Part shown: one piece after another, positions 41,598 through 49,903 of the stretch | Layout: every line of letters begins with the position of its first letter | Numbering within the stretch: position 1 is the stretch's first letter | NCBI RefSeq assembly: GCF_016919445.1 | Contig: NZ_CP070356.1 | Span: forward strand, 6,265,502-6,329,501 | Source: Pseudomonas sp. PDNC002 | GTDB lineage: Bacteria; Pseudomonadota; Gammaproteobacteria; Pseudomonadales; Pseudomonadaceae | DNA length: 64,000 nt | Reading direction: 5' to 3' | Translations under genes and position numbers: made by a program | Notes under the pieces: generated by a model | Databases searched by the model: none | The model's input: only the letters and a program-made list of their open reading frames with translations | What the model was told of the DNA's origin: nothing

Positions 41598-42197
41598 TCA
41601 CGGCGCCTGCTTGATGATTTGGCGGAACCCCAGCACCGCAAACACCGGCACCTCGGGCGTGATCGAAGGCACGTTGGCGACTTCCTTGAGCGGCTCCAGC
41701 TTCTCCTCCAGGTCGAAGTCGATCAGCTTGAGCACCAGCGGCTCCATGGTCGTCACTTCGATGCGGCTCTCGCTGGGGCGACTGACCAGCACCTCGGACT
41801 TGAGCCGGCGCTGCTGGCCGTGCAGGTCGAGATTGAAGTCCACGGTTTCCTGGCGCGACTGGCCGACCTGCAGGTCGTCGTAGCGGCTCAGGTCCAGCTG
41901 GCTGCTGATGATCGCTTCCGGGAAGCGCTCGATCTCGAAGAAGGAATTACGCATGCGCTCGTCGCGCAGCGCCAGGCCGCTGTCGATGGATTCCAGCGGC
42001 ACTACGACGCGCACCGCGCCCTGGTCGTCGATCTGCCCGGAGAGGCGGTCGAAGCGTTGCACTTCGGCCATCTTGCCGCGCTTGACCGACACGAAGCTGA
42101 TCCGCGAGGTGTCGCCATCCAGTTGCCATTCGGCCATCGCCAGGGGGCTGGCCAGCACCAGCACTGCGCACACGGCTCCTGTTACAAAAGAATGCAT
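41598..42197 (-). CDS. YceI-family periplasmic lipocalin-like protein (2)
   Basis: A 199-aa secreted protein (signal to about residue 22, PLAMAEWQLDGD) with the YceI barrel: SRISFVSVKRGKMAEVQRFDRLSGQID, VPLESIDSGLALRDERMRNSFFEIERFPEAII. It is a clear paralogue of the protein at 38016-38591: both share the RDERxRxxxF and FPEA segments. YceI proteins bind lipid ligands in the periplasm. It is the last gene of a minus-strand trio with a small membrane protein and a serine hydrolase. Confidence 0.9.
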   Translation of the reverse strand: MHSFVTGAVCAVLVLASPLAMAEWQLDGDTSRISFVSVKRGKMAEVQRFDRLSGQIDDQGAVRVVVPLESIDSGLALRDERMRNSFFEIERFPEAIISSQLDLSRYDDLQVGQSRQETVDFNLDLHGQQRRLKSEVLVSRPSESRIEVTTMEPLVLKLIDFDLEEKLEPLKEVANVPSITPEVPVFAVLGFRQIIKQAP

Positions 42198-42240
42198 TGA
42201 TCCTCCGAAGCGGGTCGCCCCGCTCCGTGGAACGCGCCCG

Positions 42241-42588
42241 TCAGTGGCTGCCCGATTCGGGCAAATCGTCCGCCTGGGGCATCAGCTGGCATCCCTCGCG
42301 CGCACTGAGCCAGGCGGCTGTCTGCGTACTGCCAAGGCCACGGGCGGTCACCCGCTTGCGCGCTTCGTCGTCGAGGAAGGCGCTGGTCGGCACGTACTGC
42401 TTGGTATAGGCCCGGCAATAGTCCGCCGAGTTCCCCATAACGTAGCGGCAGGAACAGTACTCCTTGGCGGTGTAGGCACCGATGATGCCGGGGAAGGCGG
42501 CGAGATGGATGCGGTTCTGCCAGATCACCACGGCCAGCGCGACGAGCAGCAGGGCGAGAACGCTGAGGATCGGATGGCGGCGGATCAT
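42241..42588 (-). CDS. Small membrane-anchored cysteine-rich protein, 115 aa
   Basis: One N-terminal membrane helix (ILSVLALLLVALAVVIW) leaves the rest on the periplasmic side. The soluble part has several cysteines (EYCSCRYVMGNSADYCRAYTKQ and EGCQLMP) that may pair. GGAGG precedes the ATG at 42588, and the start overlaps the stop of the serine hydrolase by 4 bp (ATGA), so translation is coupled and a functional link with the hydrolase is likely. The family is not recognised. Confidence 0.78.
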   Translation of the reverse strand: MIRRHPILSVLALLLVALAVVIWQNRIHLAAFPGIIGAYTAKEYCSCRYVMGNSADYCRAYTKQYVPTSAFLDDEARKRVTARGLGSTQTAAWLSAREGCQLMPQADDLPESGSH

Positions 42589-43712
42589 GGCTGCACCTCC
42601 CCGTGGGCGAAGGCCGCCTGGGCAAGTTTGAGGAAGGCGTCGTGTTGGTAGCTGCCGTCGCGGTCGTCGGCGTAGCGGACGATCACCAGCTTCTGTTCGG
42701 GGATCACGTACAGCGCCTGGCCCCAGTGGCCGAGAGCGGCGAAGGTATCCTCGGGGGCATCCGGCCAGGGCGCCGGCGAGCCGGCCACCGGGCGGTTGAG
42801 CCACCACTGTCCGCCGGGGACCGCTTCATTGGGCTTCTTGGGATCGGGCTGGTACTCCGGGAACGGCGCCAGGACAAACTTCAGCCAGTCCTGCGGCAGC
42901 AACTGGCGCTCCTTCCAGCGTCCACCGCGCTCCATCAGCAGACCGATGCGTGCCATGTCGCGGGCAGTCATATAGGCGTAGGAAGAACCGACGAAGGTGC
43001 CGCTGGCATCGCGCTCCCAGACGGCGGACTGGATGCCCAGCGGCTCGAACAGCGCGGTCCACGGATAATCCGCGTAGGCCTTGCCGACCATCTCCTTGAG
43101 CGAGGCCGAGAGCACGTTGCTGTCGCCGCTGGAGTAGCGGAAGCGCTTGCCCGGCTCGGCATCGGAGGGGAAACCGGCGGTGAACTTCGCCATGTCATCG
43201 CGGCCACGGGTGTAGAGCATCGCCACCACCGAGGAGCGCACCGGCGCGTATTCGTACTCTTCCTGCCAGGCCAGGCCGGAGGCCCAGTGCAGCAGGTCGC
43301 GCATCTTGATGTCCGGATGTTCGGAGAAGGCCGGGTAATGCTTGGCGACGGGGTCGTCGAGCTGGAACTTGCCCTCGCCAAAGGCCACGCCAAGCACGCT
43401 GGCCATCACGCTCTTGCTCATCGACCAGGCCAGGTGCGGCGTCTCGGCGCGCGTCGGGCCGGCGTAGCGTTCGTAGATCAGTTGGCCATCGCGAATCACC
43501 ACCACCGCATCGGTGCGCACACCCTTGCGGGTCGCATCGTCGCGGTCGGGGAAGGCATAGCTTTCGAAGGCTTGGACAGCGGCACCGCTGGGCGTGGCGC
43601 CGTGGGGCCAGTCGGCCTCGGGCCAGGTTTCGGCGCCGTGGGCGTGGCCACTGAGCAGACAGGTGGCGAGGGCCAGCGCGCGTAGCGCTGGCCGGAACGA
43701 AGTAACGGGCAT
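42585..43712 (-). CDS. Serine hydrolase, class C beta-lactamase fold
   Basis: A 375-aa exported enzyme. The signal peptide ends near SGHAHGAE. Catalytic motifs of the penicillin-binding/beta-lactamase family are present: SMSK (Ser and Lys pair), YSSGDSN (Tyr motif) and GHWGQ in place of KTG. This combination is typical of family-S12-like carboxylesterases, 6-aminohexanoate-dimer hydrolases (NylB-type) and similar esterases rather than true beta-lactamases. The substrate is unknown. ATG 43712 was chosen over 43745 because it begins the signal peptide. Confidence 0.88.
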   Translation of the reverse strand: MPVTSFRPALRALALATCLLSGHAHGAETWPEADWPHGATPSGAAVQAFESYAFPDRDDATRKGVRTDAVVVIRDGQLIYERYAGPTRAETPHLAWSMSKSVMASVLGVAFGEGKFQLDDPVAKHYPAFSEHPDIKMRDLLHWASGLAWQEEYEYAPVRSSVVAMLYTRGRDDMAKFTAGFPSDAEPGKRFRYSSGDSNVLSASLKEMVGKAYADYPWTALFEPLGIQSAVWERDASGTFVGSSYAYMTARDMARIGLLMERGGRWKERQLLPQDWLKFVLAPFPEYQPDPKKPNEAVPGGQWWLNRPVAGSPAPWPDAPEDTFAALGHWGQALYVIPEQKLVIVRYADDRDGSYQHDAFLKLAQAAFAHGEVQP

Positions 43713-43828
43713 CGGCGGGCCTCTTGTTATCAGGTCGGCCCGCACCCTAGCACGGTGAAGATGACGAATTAAGCGCCGATTGTGCCGTAATCAAGGACGA
43801 TTGGCGCAATCGGTCAGCATGGAACCTG

Positions 43829-44614
43829 TCAGCGTGGCACCTGGTAATCGTCCGGCCCCATCAGGTCCATGCCGCATTGCAAGTCGCTGATCCAGTCGAG
43901 GAAGGCACCGATCATGGCCTTGCCCACGAACGGCCGACCGTGCTGCGGAACGATCATCTCGATGTCCATGCCGCGGACCATGTTGGCCCACAGCCGGCCA
44001 ACCTTGTTCGAGGCCATGTAGCGACGGTGGAAACCTTCCATGTGCGGCACGTGGGCGGCGAAATCCTGCACGGGGCTGGCGTCGTCCACCAGGGAGGCAC
44101 CCATGTCGCCGGAGAAGAGGATCTTGCTGACCGGATCGTAGATCTGGAAGTTGCCCACCGAGTGGAGGAAGTGCGCGGGGATCATCTTCAACTGGCAGCG
44201 CCCCAGTTGCACCGACTCGCCACGGTCAGGCAGCGGGATGACCCGGTCGTAGGTGGAAATGCCATGGCTGACTGCCAGGTAGTTGGCTGTCAGGTGCGGC
44301 AGGAAGCGCGCCCAGAGCTTGGAGCAGATGACCTTGGCGCGGGTGTGCAGCAGCCATTTGTCCAGCGCGGCGATGATGTCCGGGTCCTGGTGCGAGGCGA
44401 AGATATAGTCCAGGTCCTGCAGCGAGAACAGTTTCGAGAGTTCGAGGGACAGTGGCGTGTAGGTCAGGTCGCCGCCCGGATCGAGCAGCAGGCGCTTGTC
44501 GTGGTCAACGATGAGGAACTGGTTGGATTGCACACCGTCGCCGCTGACCAGATCGTCGAAACACAGGCATTGATGTTTACCGTCGTCGAACAACACGATG
44601 GGTTCGCGTCGCAT
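43829..44614 (-). CDS. Metallo-beta-lactamase fold oxygen-binding diiron protein (ODP-like)
   Basis: A 261-aa protein resembling the diiron domain of flavodiiron proteins without the flavodoxin part. The first metal motif is SHQDPD (His75, Asp77, Asp79), matching the HxDxD variant of ODP proteins rather than HxExDH. Later ligands lie in IPAHFLHSVG, LFSGDMG and VPQHGRPF. Such proteins bind or reduce oxygen or nitric oxide, and in spirochaetes feed chemotaxis. The ATG at 44614 has AGGA nine bases upstream. No partner gene is visible. Gene order suggests a PA4345-area equivalent, not certain. Confidence 0.82.
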   Translation of the reverse strand: MRREPIVLFDDGKHQCLCFDDLVSGDGVQSNQFLIVDHDKRLLLDPGGDLTYTPLSLELSKLFSLQDLDYIFASHQDPDIIAALDKWLLHTRAKVICSKLWARFLPHLTANYLAVSHGISTYDRVIPLPDRGESVQLGRCQLKMIPAHFLHSVGNFQIYDPVSKILFSGDMGASLVDDASPVQDFAAHVPHMEGFHRRYMASNKVGRLWANMVRGMDIEMIVPQHGRPFVGKAMIGAFLDWISDLQCGMDLMGPDDYQVPR

Positions 44615-44719
44615 GAGGGGATTTCCTAAAGCAGTGGGAGGGAAAACAGTGGGTAGCCCTGCGGAAATTTCTTGGTATCTCAGAAACATCTGTAAGGCTA
44701 ACGTCCCCTCCCCAGGCCC

Positions 44720-45616
44720 TCACTGACGTGGGTCAAGGCCTATTGCCACCCTCGCTTTTTCCAGGCGCTTGGCCCGTGCGGCGCCGGCGATGGCGAGCAC
44801 GCCCTTGTCGCGTTTCCAGACCTCCGCCAGCTCCGGATCGCCCGAGGCGAAGGCGGCATCCAGCGTCGCAGCGAGGCTTTCGAACTGGCTGAACACACCG
44901 GCCAGCAGCAGGTGGGTTTCCGGCTGACCGGCGGGTTGGCGGCTGACTTCCGCGCAACCGGCGAGCACGCCGACCAGGCGCAGGGTCAGCTCCGCGGGCC
45001 AACTGTGCTCGACGGCGAGGCCATAGAGCCACGCGCAGATCGCGGCCAGCACATGGGTGTCTTCAAGGGTGCGGAACGGTTTGCTGTAGCTCTCCCAGCC
45101 ATCGCCGGGCAAACGCTCGCAATGGGCGCCGTCGAGCAGCAGGCGGGCGTGGGGGATGTCCGGCATCAGCGGCAGGGCCGGCAGTGTCTCCAGCTTCGCA
45201 CCGGGTGCACCGGCCTGGACGACGGTCATGGCGATGCGCGGAGACTGCCCCTCTTCCTCATCGCGCGCGGCGACCAGCCACCAGGCGGCGCTCTCGGCGG
45301 CGGTGGCGAAGTCCTTGCGGCCGTGCAGCACCAGGCCGTCGAGGCGCGTCTGCAAGTCGGCGGGACGCACGCTCTTCCTCTCCGTCACGCAGAGCGCGCC
45401 AAGGCTGAGCGGGGCCGCTGGCCAGAGTGCGCGCAGGGCGGCCTGATAACCGGCGAGGAAGGCCAGGCCCGGCGAAGTCGCCAGGCGTCCGCCGAGCACC
45501 GCCAGCTCGAAGCTGCCCGCATGGCCTGCGCGCGCAAGCAACTCGGCATACCAGTCGTCCAGGGCCAGCCCGATCGGTAACCGTTCCTGCTGGCCTATCA
45601 GGCATTTCCAGGTCAT
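44720..45616 (-). CDS. Acyl-CoA dehydrogenase-like protein, short
   Basis: A 298-aa protein with stretches reminiscent of acyl-CoA dehydrogenases: [37 protein letters not shown] (middle beta domain) and a helical C-terminal half. It is about 80-100 residues shorter than the usual 380-400 aa, and no catalytic glutamate or FAD signature is convincing. It may be a diverged family member working on another substrate, or catalytically inactive. GGAG precedes the ATG at 45616. It is divergent from olsB. Confidence 0.65.
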   Translation of the reverse strand: MTWKCLIGQQERLPIGLALDDWYAELLARAGHAGSFELAVLGGRLATSPGLAFLAGYQAALRALWPAAPLSLGALCVTERKSVRPADLQTRLDGLVLHGRKDFATAAESAAWWLVAARDEEEGQSPRIAMTVVQAGAPGAKLETLPALPLMPDIPHARLLLDGAHCERLPGDGWESYSKPFRTLEDTHVLAAICAWLYGLAVEHSWPAELTLRLVGVLAGCAEVSRQPAGQPETHLLLAGVFSQFESLAATLDAAFASGDPELAEVWKRDKGVLAIAGAARAKRLEKARVAIGLDPRQ

Positions 45617-45764
45617 CGAGGCACTCCTTCCTTCGAGGTCGTTGTTGTTGTCATACAAGCATCACCGCATCGTCACGGAGGTGACACCGGTCATTCCTAG
45701 CCTGAGCTTGCACAACAAAGCCGACCGGCCGCAACCCGCATGGCCGGTTCACGGAGGCACTCGC

Positions 45765-46520
45765 ATGAGTCAGATCGCCCTCTCCTGTGACACCCCCGCA
45801 GAACGCCGTCTGAAGGCCGTGCGTCTGCGCGGCGCCCGCGCCCTGCGCGAAGCCCAGGCCCTGCGCTACCGCGTGTTCAGCAGCGAGTTCGATGCCCAGC
45901 TCAAGGGCGCGGACCAAGGCCTGGACATGGACGATTACGACCGCCACTGCGCACACATCGGCGTACGCGACCTGAACACCGGCGCGCTGGTGGCCACCAC
46001 GCGCCTGCTCGATCACCGCGCCGCGCAGCGCCTGGGGCGCTACTACAGCGAAGAGGAATTCGCCCTCGACGGCCTGGACAACCTGCAAGGCCCGGTGCTG
46101 GAAATTGGCCGCACCTGCGTCGACCCGGCCTACCGCAACGGCGGCACCATCGCCGTGCTGTGGAGCGAGCTGGCGGAAGTGCTCAACGAAGGCGGCTACC
46201 GCTACCTGATGGGCTGCGCCAGCATCCCCATGCGCGATGGCGGCATCCAGGCCCGCGCCGTCATGCAGCGTCTGCGTGATCGCTATCTGTGCCAGGAAAA
46301 CCTGCGTGCCGAGCCGAAGACCCCGCTGCCGCAGCTGGACGTGCCGGACAACCTCACCGCCGAGCTGCCGCCCCTGCTCAAGGCCTACATGCGCCTGGGC
46401 GCGAAAATCTGCGGCGAGCCCTGCTGGGACCCGGATTTCGGCGTCGCCGACGTGTTCATCCTGCTCAAGCGCGACGAGCTCTGCCCACGCTACGCCCGCC
46501 ACTTCAAGGCCGCGGTCTGA
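45765..46520 (+). CDS. olsB: L-ornithine N-alpha-acyltransferase
   Basis: Transfers a 3-hydroxyacyl group from acyl carrier protein to ornithine, the first step in ornithine-lipid synthesis, a phosphate-free membrane lipid. The 251-aa protein has the GNAT-like OlsB core: [54 protein letters not shown] and [17 protein letters not shown] lies before ATG 45765. It overlaps olsA by one base (TGATG), the same arrangement as olsBA in PAO1 (recalled PA4350-PA4351). Phosphate control is likely, but no Pho box was identified. Confidence 0.95.
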   Translation: MSQIALSCDTPAERRLKAVRLRGARALREAQALRYRVFSSEFDAQLKGADQGLDMDDYDRHCAHIGVRDLNTGALVATTRLLDHRAAQRLGRYYSEEEFALDGLDNLQGPVLEIGRTCVDPAYRNGGTIAVLWSELAEVLNEGGYRYLMGCASIPMRDGGIQARAVMQRLRDRYLCQENLRAEPKTPLPQLDVPDNLTAELPPLLKAYMRLGAKICGEPCWDPDFGVADVFILLKRDELCPRYARHFKAAV

Positions 46521-47290
46521 TGCGCAGCCTGCGCGCCTGGCTGCGCGTTGCCCGCCTGCTGCTGGTGTTGACGGTGGGCCTCGCGCTGGCTGCCTTCGTC
46601 AGCCTGCTGGAGCGCCTGCCCGGCCGCGACTGGATGCCCCTGCGCCAGCGCCTGACCTGCTGGTACCTGGCGCGTCTCGGTGGCGCCCTGCCCTTCGACG
46701 TGAAGGTGCACGGCGAGTTGCCCGGCCAGCCGATGCTGTGGGTGTCCAATCACGTGTCCTGGGTCGATATCCCGCTGCTCGGCGCCCTGCTGCCGCTGAC
46801 CTTCCTGTCCAAGGCCGAAGTGCGCCAGTGGCCGGTCGCCGGCTGGCTGGCGGAAAAGGCCGGTACGCTGTTCATCCGCCGGGGTTCTGGCGATGCGCGG
46901 ATGATCAACGCGCAACTGGCCACGCACCTGTCGCGCGGGCGTTCACTGTTGGTCTTCCCCGAAGGCACCACCACCGACGGCCAGGGCCTGCGCACCTTCC
47001 ACGGTCGCCTGATGGCCAGTGCCATCGAGGCCGGCGTGCCGGTACAGCCGGTGGCACTGCGTTACCGCCGCAACGGCCAGGCGTGCGAGTTGGCGCCCTT
47101 CATCGGTGACGATGATCTGGTCAGCCACTTGAAGCGTCTGTTCGACAATGATCGGGGAGTCGTGGAAATCCACCTGCTGCCGGCGCTGTCCAGCGCCCAC
47201 CAGGATCGCAATCTGCTGGCGAAACAGGCGCAAGGCGCGATCCACGCCGTGGTGTGTGATATTCAGGAAGAGTCGGCCATCGCGGCCTGA
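46520..47290 (+). CDS. olsA: Lyso-ornithine lipid O-acyltransferase
   Basis: Second step of ornithine-lipid synthesis: acylates the hydroxyl of lyso-ornithine lipid using acyl-ACP. The 256-aa membrane-associated enzyme has an N-terminal hydrophobic helix (residues 11-28) and PlsC-family motifs: NHVSWVD (His78, Asp83), FIRRGSGD, VFPEGTTTDG and GVPVQPVALRY. The start codon shares a base with the olsB stop, so translation is coupled. It acts at the inner membrane. Confidence 0.95.
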   Translation: MRSLRAWLRVARLLLVLTVGLALAAFVSLLERLPGRDWMPLRQRLTCWYLARLGGALPFDVKVHGELPGQPMLWVSNHVSWVDIPLLGALLPLTFLSKAEVRQWPVAGWLAEKAGTLFIRRGSGDARMINAQLATHLSRGRSLLVFPEGTTTDGQGLRTFHGRLMASAIEAGVPVQPVALRYRRNGQACELAPFIGDDDLVSHLKRLFDNDRGVVEIHLLPALSSAHQDRNLLAKQAQGAIHAVVCDIQEESAIAA

Positions 47291-47443
47291 GGTTCGCTGA
47301 CGAAAGCAGCGAAGAGAATTTGGAGCCCGCCGTAACCTACGGCCGGCGGGTTCCCACTCTGACGAAACGGCTTTCAAACTGCGCCGGGCGACACCCTCGA
47401 GCCGCCCGGTGAAGCCTGAAAACAGTCTCCAGACGCCGAAGGC

Positions 47444-48304
47444 TCAAGCCTCCGGCGGCACGACCAGGATGTCACAATCCAGTTCGCGCAGAGCGTAGTC
47501 GGCGACACTGCCGATCAGGGCACGCTTGATTCCACCCATACCCCGAGTACCCATGACCAGCAGATCCGGTCGATGCTTGTCGACCATCCGCTGCAACACG
47601 TTGCCCGGCAGCCCGACGGCCACCAGTTGTTCGTCGATGCGTTCTTCCAGGTGCTGGTCGTGGAGGAACTTTTTCAGCTCGTCCACCGCCTGGCGCGATT
47701 CGCTGCTGACGAATTCGTCGATGCGCTCTTCGCTCACCCCGGAGTACTGCATCATGCCCTTGGCCAGCGGGCTGAAGGCGTAGACGCCACGGCGCACGGC
47801 GCCTTCTAGCAGGCCCAGCTCATCGGCCACTTCCACCGCGTGGGCCGAGGCTGGCGAGGTGTCCAGTGCCAGCAGCAGATCGCGGTATTCGCCGGCGGCC
47901 GGCTGGTTGACCACCAGCACCGGCACTTGCCCGGCGCGCAACACTCGCTCCACCGTGGTGCCGACGAAGATGTCGCGCAGCACGCTCTTGCGGTGCGCGC
48001 CCATCACCAGGACTTCGCAATTCTGTTTCTTTGCAGCGGCGAGGATCTGCTGATTCGGGTCACCGCGCTCCACCAGCAGCTTCGGGCAGGTGCCGCCCAG
48101 TTCGGTGAGTTCCACCAGGCGCGCTTCGAGCATCAGGCGCACCTGGGTGACTTCCTGCTCGACCAGCGCGGCAGGCTGGTCTTCATCGACCACGTAGATC
48201 ACGGTCCAGGGACAGGCGTAGCGCTTGGCGAGCGCCGCCGCACGGTGCAAAGCCTTTTCGGAACGGCCAGACAGATCCGTTGCGACCATTAACGACTTCA
48301 TCAT
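47444..48304 (-). CDS. Universal stress protein, two-domain (PA4352-like)
   Basis: A 286-aa protein with two UspA domains. Domain 1 has KSLMVATDLSGRSEKALHRAAALAKRY and VLVMGAHRKSVLRDIFVGTTVERVLR (ATP-type GxxxxxxVGTTxE region). Domain 2 ends LLVMGTRGMGGIKRALIGSVADYALRELDCDILVVP with the classic G-2x-G-9x-G-S/T nucleotide motif. It is similar in plan to the one at 1262-2170 but not closely alike. PAO1 relatives respond to anoxia under Anr control (recalled); no Anr box was confirmed here. It converges with olsA. Confidence 0.92.
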   Translation of the reverse strand: MMKSLMVATDLSGRSEKALHRAAALAKRYACPWTVIYVVDEDQPAALVEQEVTQVRLMLEARLVELTELGGTCPKLLVERGDPNQQILAAAKKQNCEVLVMGAHRKSVLRDIFVGTTVERVLRAGQVPVLVVNQPAAGEYRDLLLALDTSPASAHAVEVADELGLLEGAVRRGVYAFSPLAKGMMQYSGVSEERIDEFVSSESRQAVDELKKFLHDQHLEERIDEQLVAVGLPGNVLQRMVDKHRPDLLVMGTRGMGGIKRALIGSVADYALRELDCDILVVPPEA

Positions 48305-48379
48305 GCTGTTCCTCTCGTCGTCCTTCAGATGTGTCTATTGCACACGCTATGGACCGCCGGGCGGTTGACGCATATCAAG

Positions 48380-48973
48380 TCAGGCCGGACCGTCCATCGA
48401 TTTCGGCGGATTTCTGACGAAGGCCTGCAGTTCGGGATAGAACTCGCGGAAATCCGCGCTGAGTGGCACGTAGAGCCGCTCCAGTTCCTCCCAGGCGCCG
48501 TCCAGCAGGGATGGCCGCGACAGGCGCCGGGACATACCGGTCACCACGTCCTGCAACACCTCGAACTGCCGGTAACTGCCCAGCCAATCCTGCGCCGCCA
48601 TGCGCGGTGCAATGCGCGCCAGACGCTCCGGCAGGCCGGGCGTGCGGCCCAGTACACCGTAGACCCGTTGGGTGAAGTGCTCCAGCGACTCCTCGGAGAA
48701 ACGCCCCCAGTCACGGGCCAGGCAGTGGTCGAAGAACACGTCCAGAAGCACGCCAGCCATGCGCCGGCGCTCGCTGGGGAAACGTGTCTTGGCACTGTGT
48801 ATCAAGGGATGACTGTCGGTGAAGGCATCGATGCGCCGGTGCAGGCGGATGCCCGCCTCGATCTCGGCGGGCCACTGGCCGGCGAGCGGGCCTTTGACGA
48901 AATCGCCGTAGAGGCTGCCGAGCAGTTGGGCGGGCCGGTCGCCGCCCAGATGGAGATGCGCGAGGTAATTCAT
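48380..48973 (-). CDS. acpH: Acyl carrier protein phosphodiesterase
   Basis: Removes the 4'-phosphopantetheine arm from holo-ACP. The 197-aa length and motifs fit AcpH: MNYLAHLHLGGD, LLGSLYGDFVKGPL, IEAGIRLHRRIDAFTDSHPL with the metal-binding histidine and aspartate cluster, and GVLLDVFFDHCLARDW. Metal-coordinating residues look complete. It lies just upstream of the USP gene on the same strand, about 75 bp apart, as PA4353 precedes PA4352 (recalled). Confidence 0.9.
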   Translation of the reverse strand: MNYLAHLHLGGDRPAQLLGSLYGDFVKGPLAGQWPAEIEAGIRLHRRIDAFTDSHPLIHSAKTRFPSERRRMAGVLLDVFFDHCLARDWGRFSEESLEHFTQRVYGVLGRTPGLPERLARIAPRMAAQDWLGSYRQFEVLQDVVTGMSRRLSRPSLLDGAWEELERLYVPLSADFREFYPELQAFVRNPPKSMDGPA

Positions 48974-49030
48974 AAGGTGAGCTTAGCGCGGAACCGTAGC
49001 CAACCTGTAAACGCCATGCCTGGTCGATGC

Positions 49031-49288
49031 GTAGGAGCAGCTGTCTTTTCCTGGGAAGTCCGTACCGATGCATCCCCCTCACCCCAGCCCTCTCCCTCAG
49101 GGAGAGGGGGCAGCCCGAGCCGGCTGACGCTGAGGTTTCATCCTGCACCTAACGGTTCCCTCTCCCCCTGGGAGGGGGTTAGGGTGAGAGCCGACCCGAG
49201 CGCAGAACTTTCACGCAGGAGCGGATTCATCCGCGATAGGTCCGTATCGCGCCGGGCGCCCATCGCGGACGGAGTCCGCTCATACGCC
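49031..49288. repeat. Composite repeat module (families A and B)
   Basis: It starts with GTAGGAGCAGCTGTCTTTTC, then inverted family-B arms (CCCCTCACCCCAGCCCTC at about 49077 and GGGGGTTAGGGTGAG near 49190) around CACCTAACGGTTCCC, then a family-A inverted pair (49218-49237 and 49262-49281). The modules at 52231 and 56914 have the same order. It fills most of the gene-free interval 48974-49395. Confidence 0.85.
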
Positions 49289-49304
49289 AGCTGGGCAATA
49301 TCAC

Positions 49305-49359
49305 CGATAGTGATCATTACTATCGCCCCAAACGAATTCATATCGCTTTTGACCGATAT
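49305..49359 (+). promoter_or_regulatory. Candidate ArsR operator (inverted repeats)
   Basis: CGATAGT-N7-ACTATCG (49305-49325) and ATATCG-N8-CGATAT (49340-49359) are perfect inverted repeats sharing a TATCG/CGATA core. More CGATA copies follow up to 49388. They lie 37-91 bp before the ArsR-family start codon. Operator function is inferred. Confidence 0.6.
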
Positions 49360-49395
49360 ATAGTTCGTCCCAACGCGATATACCGATACGCCCAC

Positions 49396-49713
49396 ATGAC
49401 TGAACAACTCAATCTCGACCTCGACGAAATCTTCAAGGCCCTGGCCCATCCGGTACGGCGCGACATGCTGTATTGGCTCAAGGACCCGGAGCAATTCTTC
49501 GTCGAGCAGGAGCACCAATCCTTCGAGATCGGCGTCTGCGCCGGCAAGTTCGACCAGCGTACCGGTCTGTCGCAATCCACCGTCTCCGCGCATCTGGCCG
49601 CCCTCCAGCGCGCGGGTCTGGTGACCAGTCGAAAAGTCGGCCAGTGGAACTTCTTCAAACGCAATGAAGAGACCATCGAGGCCTTTGTTCGCCACTTGAG
49701 CGAAGCGTTGTAA
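49396..49713 (+). CDS. ArsR-family winged-helix repressor
   Basis: A 105-aa regulator: LDLDEIFKALAHPVRRDMLYWLKD opens the winged helix and TGLSQSTVSAHLAALQRAGLVTSRKVGQWNFFKRN carries the recognition helix and wing. The usual metal cysteine pair of ArsR (ELCVCDL) is replaced by FEIGVCAGKFDQ with one cysteine, so it may sense something other than arsenite. No Shine-Dalgarno sequence is visible before the ATG. It precedes the MFS and xenB genes, like PA4354 in PAO1 (recalled), and is a candidate repressor for them. A palindromic repeat begins right after its TAA. Confidence 0.87.
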   Translation: MTEQLNLDLDEIFKALAHPVRRDMLYWLKDPEQFFVEQEHQSFEIGVCAGKFDQRTGLSQSTVSAHLAALQRAGLVTSRKVGQWNFFKRNEETIEAFVRHLSEAL

Positions 49714-49855
49714 CAAACCCGTTCAGGATCTTGCGAGCTAGAGCAGAGCAAGGCGAAAACAGACGAGGAAGCGCAGTTTACAAGCGGTAAATGAGCATTC
49801 CGAGTCTGTTTTCAACGCAGCTATGCCGACGCGCAGCAGATTCAGGACGGGTTTG
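49714..49855. repeat. Nested palindromic repeat (family C), copy 2
   Basis: A 142-bp element: ends CAAACCCGT / ACGGGTTTG, core CGAGCTAGAGCAGA, stem ACAGAC / GTCTGT, central AGTTTAC / GTAAATG and a shared right segment ATGCCGACGCGCAGCAG. It starts at the base after the ArsR stop codon. The outer arms differ from copy 1 (5061-5203) but still pair within this copy. Confidence 0.85.
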
Positions 49856-49903
49856 ACCGGCTACTGCCAGCCAAGACAATTTCAACTTTCCAGGAGCAGG
49901 CGC

